Shown: piece by piece, positions 25,737-35,796 of the stretch
Layout: every line of letters begins with the position of its first letter
How positions within the stretch are numbered: position 1 is the stretch's first letter
Source of the DNA: a virus
DNA length: 64,000 nucleotides
IMG/VR virus record: IMGVR_UViG_3300025732_000026
Span: 24,567 to 88,566 of that record
Reading direction: 5' to 3' (one strand)
Made by a program: the position numbers and the translations under genes
The notes under the pieces: generated by a model
What the model saw: the letters and a program-made list of their open reading frames with translations, nothing else
What the model was told of the DNA's origin: nothing
Databases searched by the model: none

Positions 25737-27086
25737 ATGGAAAAATTTAATACTTTCTGCAATAAAAAATATACAAATCTTAGCGAAGAATTTGAGAAAT
25801 TTTTAGTTGAGGGCGTATATGATAAAGCAATATTCAAAGCTGTTTTTCTACAGGGTCCTCCTGGGTCAGGCAAAGATTATGTTTTAGATAAAGCATTATC
25901 TGGCCATGGTTTAACCGAAATTAATTCCGATAAAGCGTTTGAATATCTTTTAGATAAAGAAGGACTATCTCAGAAGATGCCGGAATCTGAAAAAGAAAAA
26001 CGTGGGTTTATTCGACTGAAAGCTAAGAATACAACTGATCTCCAACATCATCTAGCACTTCATGGCAGAAATGGACTTATCATAAATGGAACTGGTGACA
26101 CACTAGAAAAAATAAAAACAATAAAAGATATCCTTGAAAAGCGAGGATATGAAACAATGATGCTATCAGTAAATGTTTCGGATGATATTTCTAAACAGCG
26201 AAATATCGAAAGAGGTGAAAGAGGTGGTAGAACTATTCCTGAAAATATTAGACGCGAAAAATTTGACAATATTCAAAAATCTAAGCCGGAGATTAAAAAG
26301 CTATTTGGCGATAATTATATGGAATATGACAATTCCGTTGATTTTAGATTCGAGGCACCAGAAATAGTTGATAAGAAAAAAGATGAGTTGATGACTATTT
26401 TCAAAAAAACTAAAAAATTTGTAGAAGCGCCTCTTAGGACACCGGAATCTGAAAAATGGATTTCCAAAGAATTAACTAAGAAAAATACTTTGCCCATAAA
26501 AACAAATCAATCAAATAATAATACAGATGCTAAACGACTTGGATTAGATTATTATGGCTTTGGTAGATATGGTAAAAATCATAAAGTTACGCACAAAGAA
26601 ATGAATGGAAAATTAATACCTGTTCAAATATCGGAAAATAAAGTGGAATATCACAAAGATAGAGATAATAAAATAAAAAAATATAAAGTTAGGCGATTCG
26701 CCGCCAAAGATGCTCATCAAATGGATGGTGAAGTTGTGGTTGTTGATGGTAAAGAATATGTGATCAAAAAGAAAAAAATTAAAGAATCATTTGCATCTGA
26801 TACTGATGCAAATGATATATTTTTGTCGAGTGATGAAATAGAAGTGATCGATTATATGAATATCAATGAAAACATTAATGCACTATTTGAATCAATTGAT
26901 TTGGGGATAGAACCTGGTATGGCATTGAATTCTTATGCTAAAGAGAAAATCAATAAAAATGGTAAAATCACCGTGACAGAACTAACTGGTGATGAATCAA
27001 CAGCGACAATTTCTTCCAAAAAAGAAGATGAATTAAGGAAAACTGGAATAGCATTATCTAGTTTTAGGGCTAAAAATATTATTTGA
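25737..27086 (+). CDS. P-loop kinase-like protein, probably late
   Basis: A 449-residue protein. Residues 35-230 are a zeta-toxin/polynucleotide-kinase-type P-loop domain: FLQGPPGSGKDYVL (Walker A), INSDKAFEYL, LIINGTGDTLEKIK and SKQRNIERGERGGRTIP (lid-like arginines). The rest is charged and low in structure, with a region around YYGFGRYGKNHKVTHK. Similar kinase domains occur with virion genes of T4-like aquatic phages, but the substrate is unknown. No Shine-Dalgarno is visible before the ATG because the hairpin occupies that place. Confidence 0.6.
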   Translation: MEKFNTFCNKKYTNLSEEFEKFLVEGVYDKAIFKAVFLQGPPGSGKDYVLDKALSGHGLTEINSDKAFEYLLDKEGLSQKMPESEKEKRGFIRLKAKNTTDLQHHLALHGRNGLIINGTGDTLEKIKTIKDILEKRGYETMMLSVNVSDDISKQRNIERGERGGRTIPENIRREKFDNIQKSKPEIKKLFGDNYMEYDNSVDFRFEAPEIVDKKKDELMTIFKKTKKFVEAPLRTPESEKWISKELTKKNTLPIKTNQSNNNTDAKRLGLDYYGFGRYGKNHKVTHKEMNGKLIPVQISENKVEYHKDRDNKIKKYKVRRFAAKDAHQMDGEVVVVDGKEYVIKKKKIKESFASDTDANDIFLSSDEIEVIDYMNINENINALFESIDLGIEPGMALNSYAKEKINKNGKITVTELTGDESTATISSKKEDELRKTGIALSSFRAKNII

Positions 27087-27134
27087 TTTTATAGATCATT
27101 AATAAAAATTTTCAATAATTAAATAGGAAATAAA

Positions 27135-29291
27135 ATGTTTAACGATAAAATTACATTGAATGTTGCAGAAGCTATAGCAAAAGTGTTGAATAAAAATCTC
27201 GATGTATCTGAGGGATTAATTGATGATTTGAAAGATAATAAAAAAATCCGGCAAGAAACCGATTGGTATCATGATAAAAATGATCGGCAAGAAAAGAAAA
27301 AGTCGGAACCCAACATAAAAACATTTACGGGTAAATATGGAAAATCTAATTATAAATCAGTGAGTGAGAATCTATCAGACATAGATGAACAAAAAGATGT
27401 GAAACATGAAATTCAAGTTAATAGAATTCATGAAGATTTTGAACAGGAAGACGTGACATACGAAGAAATGAACGAGGGTTGGGGTGCCAGAGAACAGCAG
27501 CAACGCCGAGATGCTCAAAATAAAGCATGGGACGAATTGTTAGACAAACATAAGGAACATCCTAAAAATACTGAAAAATTGAAAAATTTGAGATTGAAAA
27601 ATTGGAGCGCACCAGCCGCCGAAAAAATGTTGAGGGAAGATTCTGAACAATTAGATGAATTATCTAAGAAGACTCTAGGCAATTATGTAAAAACTGCCGG
27701 TGCAGATTTGATGGTTACTTCACAAGATACCGGCTGGGGATATAAAAAAGGAGAAACTGAAAAAAATTTAAAGCGAATGATGAACAGATATAAGGGCATA
27801 AAACAAGCGGCCGATAAACTAACTAAAGAAGAATTTGAACAATTAGATGAAGTTGTTAGTGTGTCAACAATTGCAGACAATTTAATAAAACGTGCGTTAG
27901 GAAAATCTAATATTAAGAGAAATTCTGATCATACTTCATCTGTAAATAAAGGTGATTTTATTGTGCATGATAGAGGTGCAGTCGTTGCAAAATTAGAAAA
28001 GGGTACATGGGAAAAACACGTACCTAATGAACATAAATCAACATTTAATATTAAAGAAGATTTGGGGCAATTAGATGAAGTTGCGGATAAAGTTTATGAT
28101 CCTATTACTAAAAAAAATATTAAAAGAAAACCTATAAAAATTAAAATGGGTGGTGGTTATAGGAAAACGGTGGATGGAGTTGTGGTTGATTCATCTGATA
28201 AAAAAGAGATAGGAAAGAAATTTTCTGAAAGCTTGTCAATTTTTTCCGAAAAAGGATTAAAAGGTTTATTTGAGTCAATATATAGTGTTTCGGATGAGAC
28301 TGTAGAAATTATAAATGAAACATCTGAATTTGTTGGTATTCCACAATCAATTAATACTATCAGAAAAACTAAAGAACATCTAAAAGTCAATACAAATTTA
28401 CCAAAATCTATTCGAAAAGAATTGGAACAAAAAATAGAAGATCATAGAAAACATTTGGAAAAATCTGGATTTGATTTTAAAGAAGATTTTGATAATATTG
28501 ATTGGGAAACATTACTGGAAGAACCTGATAGCGATGAATTTGCACAAGAAGTAAAAAAAGCTGTTAGAAAGAATAAAGGTGAATTGAGAAATGATGAGAA
28601 CATCGCTAAAGGTGAGGTTCTTGCTGTTAAAAATGAAGAAGTTGAATATATTGATGAAATGAAAAAATTAAATAAAGTAAATCATGTTTATTCTGATGTA
28701 AATGCTGAAAAATTTGCAGATGAATATGTTAAGGGGCATTCTGGTGATTATCGTGAAGGAGGTCCAACAAAACAAGATTCGGAACATAGTGAAAATTTTC
28801 ACACAAATTATACAACAAAACATGTCAAATCTGGATTTGCTGGTGGTGGGAAAAAGATATTTACTCATAATAAAACGGGCGAAAAATTTGAGGTTGAGAT
28901 TGAACCTAATGGAAAAACTTTTTATGGAAATGATCATAGAGTTCGCAAATTAAATGAAGAAGTTGAAAAATATCCTTTTGTTGCAGTTCATGTCAAAAAG
29001 GGCACGCATCAAACCCATGGAAGCACGTCTTATGAAGCTGCACAAAATGCAGCAAAACATTGGAAATTAAAAAGCACCGCTGGCATTGATGTTTATCGCG
29101 CAGATAAAAAACATGTTGCCGAAAATGTTGAAGATTTAGATGAAGCACATATGACAGATACCGAAATGGAAAAAAGAGAAGAAATAGTTAAAGGAATGAA
29201 AAAGAATCTATCATCTTTTAAAGATCGATATGGTAATCGCGCAAAAGATGTTATTTACGCTACCGCAACAAAAAAAGCAATGGCGGATTAA
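27135..29291 (+). CDS. Large repeat-containing phage protein (EQLDE motifs), probably virion-associated
   Basis: A 718-residue, highly charged protein. The motif EQLDELSKK, EQLDEVVS, GQLDEVAD or DLDEAHMT recurs at intervals of 80-300 residues, each after an acidic stretch. The C-terminus TDTEMEKREEIVKGMKKN...FKDRYGNRAKDVIYATATK and the segment KKTLGNYVKTAGADL are common in long proteins of aquatic T4-like phages, usually near head or late genes. Repeated LDE motifs could be protease or docking sites, but this is conjecture. GAAATAAA precedes the ATG. Confidence 0.65.
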   Translation: MFNDKITLNVAEAIAKVLNKNLDVSEGLIDDLKDNKKIRQETDWYHDKNDRQEKKKSEPNIKTFTGKYGKSNYKSVSENLSDIDEQKDVKHEIQVNRIHEDFEQEDVTYEEMNEGWGAREQQQRRDAQNKAWDELLDKHKEHPKNTEKLKNLRLKNWSAPAAEKMLREDSEQLDELSKKTLGNYVKTAGADLMVTSQDTGWGYKKGETEKNLKRMMNRYKGIKQAADKLTKEEFEQLDEVVSVSTIADNLIKRALGKSNIKRNSDHTSSVNKGDFIVHDRGAVVAKLEKGTWEKHVPNEHKSTFNIKEDLGQLDEVADKVYDPITKKNIKRKPIKIKMGGGYRKTVDGVVVDSSDKKEIGKKFSESLSIFSEKGLKGLFESIYSVSDETVEIINETSEFVGIPQSINTIRKTKEHLKVNTNLPKSIRKELEQKIEDHRKHLEKSGFDFKEDFDNIDWETLLEEPDSDEFAQEVKKAVRKNKGELRNDENIAKGEVLAVKNEEVEYIDEMKKLNKVNHVYSDVNAEKFADEYVKGHSGDYREGGPTKQDSEHSENFHTNYTTKHVKSGFAGGGKKIFTHNKTGEKFEVEIEPNGKTFYGNDHRVRKLNEEVEKYPFVAVHVKKGTHQTHGSTSYEAAQNAAKHWKLKSTAGIDVYRADKKHVAENVEDLDEAHMTDTEMEKREEIVKGMKKNLSSFKDRYGNRAKDVIYATATKKAMAD

Positions 29292-29292
29292 T

Positions 29293-29466
29293 ATGAAAAA
29301 ACTCTTTGAATTATTTGACGATTCTAAAAATAATGATAAACCTAGAAATCGTAAAAAACAAATAATTAAGGATGCAGTAAAGGATTCGATTAAAAATAAA
29401 TTATCTGGTAAAAAAGATGTATTTGATCCTGAACCTGATTTGAATTCTAGTGAAGTAGTTAAATAA
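29293..29466 (+). CDS. Small basic hypothetical protein
   Basis: A 57-residue, lysine-rich protein (KKLFELFDDSKNNDK, then RKKQIIKDAVKDSIKNK). ATG 29293 follows the previous stop by 1 base. No family recognised. Late region. Confidence 0.6.
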   Translation: MKKLFELFDDSKNNDKPRNRKKQIIKDAVKDSIKNKLSGKKDVFDPEPDLNSSEVVK

Positions 29467-29473
29467 CGAATTT

Positions 29474-29500
29474 CATAAATACTAAAATAAATATTAGGAG
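29474..29500 (+). promoter_or_regulatory. Late promoter before the virion protein gene
   Basis: CATAAATACT at 29474-29483, identical over 10 bases with the element at 41504. A short inverted repeat CTAA (29482-29485) / TTAG (29494-29497) leads directly into GGAG (29497-29500), 7 bases before the ATG 29508. Confidence 0.6.
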
Positions 29501-29507
29501 AAGAATA

Positions 29508-30314
29508 ATGGCTTTATGGTCGAATACGGACGCAAATACGAGTATACCAAAATTTGCGCCATCATTAGTTAAGTTGTCTAATTCACAAGCAAATAATGAT
29601 TTGTTGTATGCTAATACGACACAAGATGCATTTATTGCTGGACAAATAGTTGGAGTTTTTGGGGTATCACCTGGTGAGAAGGCTGGTGTAGGTAATGTGT
29701 CGGCTGTAGCAGTAACAACGGCAGGAGATTCTGCCTATGGAAAACCAACAGTTACGATTACAGGCGCGAATACTACTCAAGCAACAGTAACGTCTAATCT
29801 AAAATTGGTATCTGCTAGTATTCATGCAGCGGGTTCAGGATACGCCAATGGCAATACTTTTCAAGTACATGCTGGTACTAATACCACTACCGCTGTATTG
29901 ACTGTAACTAATGTCGGTGCTATAGGTAATATTACGGGTATTTCCGTTACAACGGCTGGTAAATATTCCACCATTACGACTTCGAACATCAATACATTAA
30001 CTGTTAATACTGCATCTGGTACAGGATTTAGTGCAAATTTACGATTTGGTTTTGAATCTATTACAGTATCAGCAGCAGGTGCTGGATATAATGTATCAAC
30101 TGTTGGTGCAGTTGCAAGCGGTAATGGTATATTAAATACCGCGTTCACTGTTACATTGACTGGTCAAGAAGGTACCGATAAGGGCGCATTAGCTGGTTGG
30201 AATTTGCGAACAGAGGGTACTGGTAATCGTGCCGGTCGCGTCCGTTACGAGTGTTTGGTTGCTATGGGATCAATGACAGGCGATGCCGCAGACGATACGC
30301 AATTAGCTGAATAA
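29508..30314 (+). CDS. Virion structural protein (T4-like aquatic phage type)
   Basis: A 268-residue, Gly/Ala/Thr/Ser-rich protein beginning MALWSNTDANTSIPKF and ending GWNLRTEGTGNRAGRVRYE and MTGDAADDTQLAE. These two ends match a family of virion proteins in T4-like cyanophages and pelagiphages. Between them lie three repeats of about 65 residues around VTTAGDSAYG, VSTASIH-type AAGSGYANG and AAGAGYNVS, an insertion with decoration-like beta repeats. Late promoter upstream. Codon use is richer in G+C than in the neighbours, fitting a highly expressed gene. Confidence 0.8.
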   Translation: MALWSNTDANTSIPKFAPSLVKLSNSQANNDLLYANTTQDAFIAGQIVGVFGVSPGEKAGVGNVSAVAVTTAGDSAYGKPTVTITGANTTQATVTSNLKLVSASIHAAGSGYANGNTFQVHAGTNTTTAVLTVTNVGAIGNITGISVTTAGKYSTITTSNINTLTVNTASGTGFSANLRFGFESITVSAAGAGYNVSTVGAVASGNGILNTAFTVTLTGQEGTDKGALAGWNLRTEGTGNRAGRVRYECLVAMGSMTGDAADDTQLAE

Positions 30315-30712
30315 TGGATTCAAATAATACAATAGAGTGTTCACTGGAATTTATCAATTCGGTAAATTCCAGATTACTTGCTGAATTAGATGCATTAATA
30401 TTATCTCCTGAAGCGGGCATACAGAAAATTCGAAAAGTGTTGTATCAATTTGGATTAGATATGCCAGCACTATATGATGCGTCAAGAGATGGTGATGAGG
30501 TATTATTTGATATTTCGGATTATTTTAATGATGAGTCGAAAATTCAAATCTATCTTTATTTCATATATTATCAAACTGAAGATGGTAATTATGAATTTCA
30601 TTCTGAATTAGTGTGTCCCGATAAGTTAGAAGAGTTTTTGGATGATGTTGATTTTGATGTTGATTTTGATGATGATTTTGATGATGAACCATCCAAATCA
30701 GACTCAGTATAA
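30314..30712 (+). CDS. Acidic hypothetical protein
   Basis: A 132-residue protein with an aspartate-rich tail (about 15 Asp in DDVDFDVDFDDDFDDE). Start overlaps the previous stop by one base. No family recognised; co-transcribed with the virion protein. Confidence 0.65.
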   Translation: MDSNNTIECSLEFINSVNSRLLAELDALILSPEAGIQKIRKVLYQFGLDMPALYDASRDGDEVLFDISDYFNDESKIQIYLYFIYYQTEDGNYEFHSELVCPDKLEEFLDDVDFDVDFDDDFDDEPSKSDSV

Positions 30713-30716
30713 TTGA

Positions 30717-31118
30717 ATGCAATTTGAAAATCTAACAAAAAATAATATAAAATTATATTCAATAAAAGCATATGATAATCCGAATATGCTTTTATCTGAA
30801 TATATGGCAGACTATAAAAGATTCAATTATGTGAAACGACTATTTAACAAATATATAAAAACTAATGTGATACATGAAAGATTGATATTAAATCATATTA
30901 TTATTATATATAATGTTTTTGGCATAGAACATGCAACTAGAATGCTCTTTTATTTTTTACCAGATACGCAATATCCTGTATTGAAAACATATTTATATTT
31001 TCTGAATTTAATGCCAGAAATTGTATATGGTATAAATAATTTAAATATCAATTTAAGTCATATAGAAATAGATAATAATGTATTGTCGATTTTAAATAAC
31101 ATTTATGAAAAAAATTAG
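30717..31118 (+). CDS. Conserved T4-like phage protein (DUF7207-like)
   Basis: A 133-residue protein, FENLTKNNIKLYSIKAYDNP, RLILNHIIIIYNVFGIEHA and LNLMPEIVYGI. I recognise this as a family widespread in T4-like aquatic phages without known function. It overlaps the next small gene by 14 bases. Confidence 0.75.
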   Translation: MQFENLTKNNIKLYSIKAYDNPNMLLSEYMADYKRFNYVKRLFNKYIKTNVIHERLILNHIIIIYNVFGIEHATRMLFYFLPDTQYPVLKTYLYFLNLMPEIVYGINNLNINLSHIEIDNNVLSILNNIYEKN

Positions 31119-31260
31119 AGAAGATGTTCCCGCAAATACGATTGGTGCTGGAAATATTGCCGGTGCGGGTGTTGGTCAGAATGGAGAACCTGGTATCAAT
31201 AAGAAAAGAAAAATTCAACCATTTCTATCCTTTGTTCGACGCAAATTACCAACATCATGA
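31105..31260 (+). CDS. Small conserved Gly-rich phage protein
   Basis: A 51-residue protein with APANxxGAGxIAGxGVGxNGEPG-like core (here PANTIGAGNIAGAGVGQNGE) followed by a basic tail with FVRRK. Small proteins with this core occur widely in T4-like aquatic phages beside late genes. The stop overlaps the lysozyme start (ATGA). Confidence 0.7.
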   Translation: MKKIREDVPANTIGAGNIAGAGVGQNGEPGINKKRKIQPFLSFVRRKLPTS

Positions 31261-31733
31261 GAATAAGTGAACGAGGTTTAAAATTATTATCTGATTGGGA
31301 GGGTCTAAGAAATGAAGTATATCTTGATGTTGCAAAATTTCCTACTATCGGAATAGGACATTTACTGACAAAGGATGAACTTTCATCTAATAAAATACTG
31401 ATTGATGGGATCAATGTTGATTATTCTTTTGGATTAACAAATATACAAATTGAACGTCTATTAGTTAAAGACCTGATGAAAATCGAGGAAAAGATTAATA
31501 AACTCATCACGGTTGATATTAGTCAGAATCAATATGATGCTATTGTGATATTCGTGTTTAATATAGGAATTGGTGCATTTGAGAGATCAACTTTTCTCAA
31601 ATTACTAAATAATAAAAAATTCGATCAATTGCCGAATCAATTTAGACGTTGGAATAAATCGGGTGGTCAAATAATTAGCGGTCTAATACATCGCCGCGAA
31701 AACGAGATAAAGCTTTTCGAGGGTTTGCTTTGA
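31257..31733 (+). CDS. T4-type lysozyme (GH24 endolysin)
   Basis: A 158-residue muramidase (T4 gpE 164). The catalytic triad Glu15-Asp24-Thr30 appears in DWEGLRNEVYLDVAKFPTIG with the same spacing as T4 Glu11-Asp20-Thr26, followed by GIGHLLTKDE. The C-lobe shows FNIGIGAFERSTFLKLLN and RRWNKSGG. It cuts the glycan strand of peptidoglycan at lysis. No signal peptide, so it needs a holin; a holin-like gene is at 41542. Confidence 0.93.
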   Translation: MRISERGLKLLSDWEGLRNEVYLDVAKFPTIGIGHLLTKDELSSNKILIDGINVDYSFGLTNIQIERLLVKDLMKIEEKINKLITVDISQNQYDAIVIFVFNIGIGAFERSTFLKLLNNKKFDQLPNQFRRWNKSGGQIISGLIHRRENEIKLFEGLL

Positions 31734-31778
31734 TACAACAAAAAATAAAAAACAATAGCAATAAGGGACAGAATATCT

Positions 31779-32228
31779 ATGGAAAGCTCTTCAAAGGACA
31801 TTCATGATGTAGATTTAAAACTAAATTCATTATCAAAAGATGTTGAACAAATAGATAGGTTGTGTTTAAAAGTAACAGAATCAATTGAAAAACTTCAAGA
31901 AGTGAATTCAACATTGACCAAAATATTGGTTCTACATGAAGAAAAACATGAGCAACGACAAAAAAATGAGGATCAATTTAGAATTGAACTTAAAGAACTT
32001 AATGTTAAAATAAATAATATATATAAAGATGTGATAGAAAAAATTGATGCCATGGATAAAGAAAATTTGAAGAGAATTAATGGTGAGAGTTTAGCGAAAA
32101 TCAATAAAGAGAATTTACCTATTATAGAATTGTCTAAAATACATTGGATGATGTTGGGTGGCGCATTAACATTAGGTTGGTTATTGAGCAATGTGAACTT
32201 AGAAGGATTGGCGCCATTGTTTAAATAA
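31779..32228 (+). CDS. Coiled-coil protein with C-terminal membrane anchor
   Basis: A 149-residue protein: a long coiled coil (residues about 5-115, with HEEKHEQRQKNEDQ) then one transmembrane helix WMMLGGALTLGWLLSNV near the end. Related proteins lie near lysis genes in T4-like aquatic phages. A role in lysis is possible by position only. Confidence 0.65.
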   Translation: MESSSKDIHDVDLKLNSLSKDVEQIDRLCLKVTESIEKLQEVNSTLTKILVLHEEKHEQRQKNEDQFRIELKELNVKINNIYKDVIEKIDAMDKENLKRINGESLAKINKENLPIIELSKIHWMMLGGALTLGWLLSNVNLEGLAPLFK

Positions 32229-32231
32229 TAG

Positions 32232-32260
32232 TTGATTTGTGATTAAAATTAGCGTATACT
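32232..32260 (+). promoter_or_regulatory. Sigma70-type promoter before primase
   Basis: TTGATT at 32232-32237, 17-bp spacer, TATACT at 32255-32260, 30 bases before the primase ATG. Confidence 0.55.
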
Positions 32261-32289
32261 GCATTGTTGAATAAATTACGGATCAATAG

Positions 32290-33312
32290 ATGTCAGTTTA
32301 CATTGATGCAAAATATGTAAATTTAATTTCATATAATCTTAGAAATTTTAAGCGAAAAAACGAGCAATTATATCAAGCATCTTGTCCGTTTTGCGGTGAT
32401 TCTAAGAAGGATAAAACAAAAGCTAGATTATTTATTTTTAAAAATAAGAATAGCCTTTTTGTGAAATGTTTTAACTGTGGTAAAAGTACAACCTTTGCAA
32501 ATCTTTTAAAGTATATTTCTCCAATTTTATATTCTGAGTATGTACTAGAAACATACTCAGATAATCAATCATTGAATCCTTTGAGAACTTCTAGTATAAT
32601 GGAAAAAATGCGATTTGATAATGTATCCAAACAGAAATCATTCAACAATGCGGAATGGTGTGATAAATTGCCTGAAAATCATGTTTGTGTTCAATATCTA
32701 CAATCCAGAAAAATCCCAATAGCAGCATATTCGAAACTATTGTATACTGCTAATTTTAAGGAATTAGCAGATGAGATATATATTGATCATGGCAAAACGT
32801 TGGAGTGTGATTCCAGATTAGTTATACCAATGTACGATAAATATCATGTATTATATGGTATTGCTGGCAGAGCATTATATGATTGTTCGGATAGAATGAG
32901 ATATATAACGTTGCGTACAAATGATTCGGAAGATAAACTTGTATATGGCGTGGATCAGATAGATTCCACAAAAGATATTAGAGTAGTTGAGGGTCAGTTA
33001 GATTCCTTATTTATTGATAATTGTATCGCGGTTTGTTGTGCAGAATTAAATATTGCCGAAGAATTATTTCCAAAAGAGAAATTGATATTGATTCCAGATA
33101 ATGAACCAAGAGCGCCGATTCAGGTTAAAAAGATTAAAGGATTTATTAAAAAAGGATTTAATGTTGTATTATTTCCAGAATATATATCGCAGAAAGATGT
33201 GAATTTGATGATCATGAATGGCGTAAATGATTTGGAAAATATAATTGTGAATAATACATTCCAAGGAATTCGCGCAGAATTGGAATTTGCTAAGTGGAGT
33301 AAATGTGTATGA
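32290..33312 (+). CDS. 61: DNA primase (T4 gp61-like)
   Basis: A 340-residue primase (T4 gp61 342). Zinc ribbon CPFCGDSKKDK...CFNCG at residues about 34-65; the TOPRIM core starts at IRVVEGQLDSLFI with LIPDNEPRAP later. It makes RNA primers in complex with gp41, encoded at 11.6-14.8 kb. Confidence 0.92.
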   Translation: MSVYIDAKYVNLISYNLRNFKRKNEQLYQASCPFCGDSKKDKTKARLFIFKNKNSLFVKCFNCGKSTTFANLLKYISPILYSEYVLETYSDNQSLNPLRTSSIMEKMRFDNVSKQKSFNNAEWCDKLPENHVCVQYLQSRKIPIAAYSKLLYTANFKELADEIYIDHGKTLECDSRLVIPMYDKYHVLYGIAGRALYDCSDRMRYITLRTNDSEDKLVYGVDQIDSTKDIRVVEGQLDSLFIDNCIAVCCAELNIAEELFPKEKLILIPDNEPRAPIQVKKIKGFIKKGFNVVLFPEYISQKDVNLMIMNGVNDLENIIVNNTFQGIRAELEFAKWSKCV

Positions 33313-33386
33313 TAACACCAAATGCCTATAAGCGAGATGTTGAACAGATTGGAAACGAATTTAAGTAACTAACATATATAAATTAA

Positions 33387-35783
33387 ATGACGATAAAAAC
33401 GATAATCAAAAGAAATGGCAATATCGAGGAATTTATTCCTTCAAAATTAAACAAATGGGGTCAATGGGCAGCAAACAATCTAACAGATAGAGTAGATTGG
33501 TCCGAGATCATTTTAGAAACTGTTAAAAATTTAGATGATTCTGTAACTTCTAAGAAACTTCAACAAACATTAATCAAAACTTGTATTCATAGAAAAGATT
33601 GGGCACATAATTTAATGGCGGGTAGATTATATGTTGCATTATCCAGAAAGGATATGTTTGGTAATAATATACCATCTGTCAAAGAAATGTTTGAAAAAAT
33701 GCTAAAATTAGGATTAATGATAGAATTCAATTATACAGATGAAGATTATGTTGTAATTGAATCAATCATAGATCATTCCAAAGATTTTAATTTGACGCAT
33801 TTTCAATTGAAGCATATTGAATCTAAATATGTTCTACAGAATAGATCAACTAGAAAAAAATATGAGACACCGCAGTTTACTTATATGCGAATGGCATGTG
33901 CCTTAGCACATGATGAACATCCAGAAAAACGATTGGAAATGATTCGAGATTGGTATAATCATTTTTCGGAAGGTAGAATAAGTCCACCGACTCCAAATTA
34001 TGTAAATTTGGGAACACCTCATAGAGGATTTGCATCTTGCTGTTTGTATTCGGTTGGAGATTCTGCTAAATCGCTTGCAGTAGGCGATCATATCGCCTAC
34101 ACAATGACATACATGTCTAGTGGTATTGGTGGAATATTGCATACGAGATCAGTTGGAGATTCTGTTAAAAACGGTGCAATCGAACATCAAGGCAAACTTC
34201 CATATTTTAATTCCCTTGCAGGTGCAGTAAAAGCTAATTTACAAGGCGGTAGAGGCGGTGCTTGTACTAGCCACTATTCTAGTTATGATCCAGAAGCATT
34301 GACTATTTCACAGTTGCAGAATCCAAGATCAACTGAAGATAGACGAAACAGAGATATACATTTTTCAATGCTATGTAATCGATTATTTGCTAAAAAAGTA
34401 GCGGCAAATGAAGATATTTTTACATTCAATTGTTATACTGCACCTGATTTATATGATGCTTTTTTCTCAGGCGATTCGAATGAATTTGAGAGAATATATG
34501 CAATATATGAGAGCAATCCTAAATTCAAGAAAAATTATGTAAATGCTCGAAAATTTATAATAAATGCTACTCAACAGAGTTATGAAGTGGGCACTCATTA
34601 TTTCGCTTTTATTGATGAGATTAATAGAAATACGCCTTTCAAAGAAAAAATTTATAGTTCAAATTTGTGTCAGGAAATTCTATTACCAACTTATCCATAT
34701 GAGAATATAGTTGATTTATATAGAGAAGTTGATAATGGTATATTTGAATATATGGACCATAACGATAATATTATAAAATTAAATTATAGTGATTGGGTCA
34801 CAGATTCTAATGGAAAATTTACATTTGCGGGTAATCTATCAAATGATCCAAAGGTAAAAAAGGTTCTCAAATCTATACCATCATCTGAAATCGCACTATG
34901 TACCTTAGCAAGTATAGCGGAATGTAATATAAAAAATGACGATGAATATCGATCCGTTGCTTATTATGCGTTGAAGATGATAGATAAATGCATCAATATG
35001 GCAAATTATGAATTGCCGCATATTGGATATACTGCAAAGAAGCGCATGAATGCTGCCGTAGGATTAATTGGAATCGCATATACGCTGGCTAAAAATAATT
35101 TAAAATATGATAGCGATGATGGACGCAAAAAGATCCATGAAATATCAGAACGTCATATGTATTTTCTGATTGAACAGAGTTTAAAGATTGCTAAGGAAAG
35201 AGGTACCGCTGAGTGGATCAATAAAACTAAATGGCCAGACGGCTGGCTACCTATTGATACATATAAGAAAAATATAGATTCATTTGCTAATTTTGAATTG
35301 AAATATGATTGGGAAAAATTGAGACAGGATATTATTGAAACTGGGGGAATTGGACATTCATCTTTAGTTGCACATATGCCAACTGAGGCATCATCCAAGG
35401 CAATTGGATTGCCTAATGGTGTATATCCTATACGAGAATTGGCCATGAAAAAATCAGATGCCAGTAATATTATTGATTGGTGCGCCAAAGATTCCGATAT
35501 TTTAATAGATAAATATCAATCTGCATGGAAAATTTCATCTAAAGACATGATAAAAGTATATGCTATTATTCAGAAATTTACCGATCATGCTGGCAGTTGG
35601 GATTTATATAAGGATAGATCAGAATCAATTGATTTATCATCATCGGAAATGATAGAGGAATTTTTAGATATGGTTAAATTTGGAATTAAGACTCGATATT
35701 ATCAGAATTCATTAACGTCAGACGCCGATGTTAATACACAAAATAAAAAAACGGTTTGTGCGTCAGGTGCATGTGATGTATAA
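33387..35783 (+). CDS. nrdA: Ribonucleotide reductase class Ia alpha subunit
   Basis: A 798-residue NrdA. N-terminal ATP-cone-like region (IIKRNGNIEEFIPSK), FASCCLYSVGDS with the first active-site Cys, SSGIGGILHTRSVG, and NLCQEILLPT (Asn-Cys-x-Glu active site). The C-terminus CASGACDV provides the CxxxC redox pair re-reduced by thioredoxin/glutaredoxin. Makes dNDPs with NrdB from the next gene, 13 bases downstream. Confidence 0.95.
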   Translation: MTIKTIIKRNGNIEEFIPSKLNKWGQWAANNLTDRVDWSEIILETVKNLDDSVTSKKLQQTLIKTCIHRKDWAHNLMAGRLYVALSRKDMFGNNIPSVKEMFEKMLKLGLMIEFNYTDEDYVVIESIIDHSKDFNLTHFQLKHIESKYVLQNRSTRKKYETPQFTYMRMACALAHDEHPEKRLEMIRDWYNHFSEGRISPPTPNYVNLGTPHRGFASCCLYSVGDSAKSLAVGDHIAYTMTYMSSGIGGILHTRSVGDSVKNGAIEHQGKLPYFNSLAGAVKANLQGGRGGACTSHYSSYDPEALTISQLQNPRSTEDRRNRDIHFSMLCNRLFAKKVAANEDIFTFNCYTAPDLYDAFFSGDSNEFERIYAIYESNPKFKKNYVNARKFIINATQQSYEVGTHYFAFIDEINRNTPFKEKIYSSNLCQEILLPTYPYENIVDLYREVDNGIFEYMDHNDNIIKLNYSDWVTDSNGKFTFAGNLSNDPKVKKVLKSIPSSEIALCTLASIAECNIKNDDEYRSVAYYALKMIDKCINMANYELPHIGYTAKKRMNAAVGLIGIAYTLAKNNLKYDSDDGRKKIHEISERHMYFLIEQSLKIAKERGTAEWINKTKWPDGWLPIDTYKKNIDSFANFELKYDWEKLRQDIIETGGIGHSSLVAHMPTEASSKAIGLPNGVYPIRELAMKKSDASNIIDWCAKDSDILIDKYQSAWKISSKDMIKVYAIIQKFTDHAGSWDLYKDRSESIDLSSSEMIEEFLDMVKFGIKTRYYQNSLTSDADVNTQNKKTVCASGACDV

Positions 35784-35796
35784 GGATATAAAATAA

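Noticed and set aside
28702-28953. Alternative + strand frame of 83 codons inside the 718-residue gene
   Set aside because: Low-complexity shadow; the host frame has continuous conserved motifs through this stretch.
33309-33368. 19-codon frame after primase (ATGA overlap)
   Set aside because: Too short, no motif; coding status cannot be judged from sequence alone.
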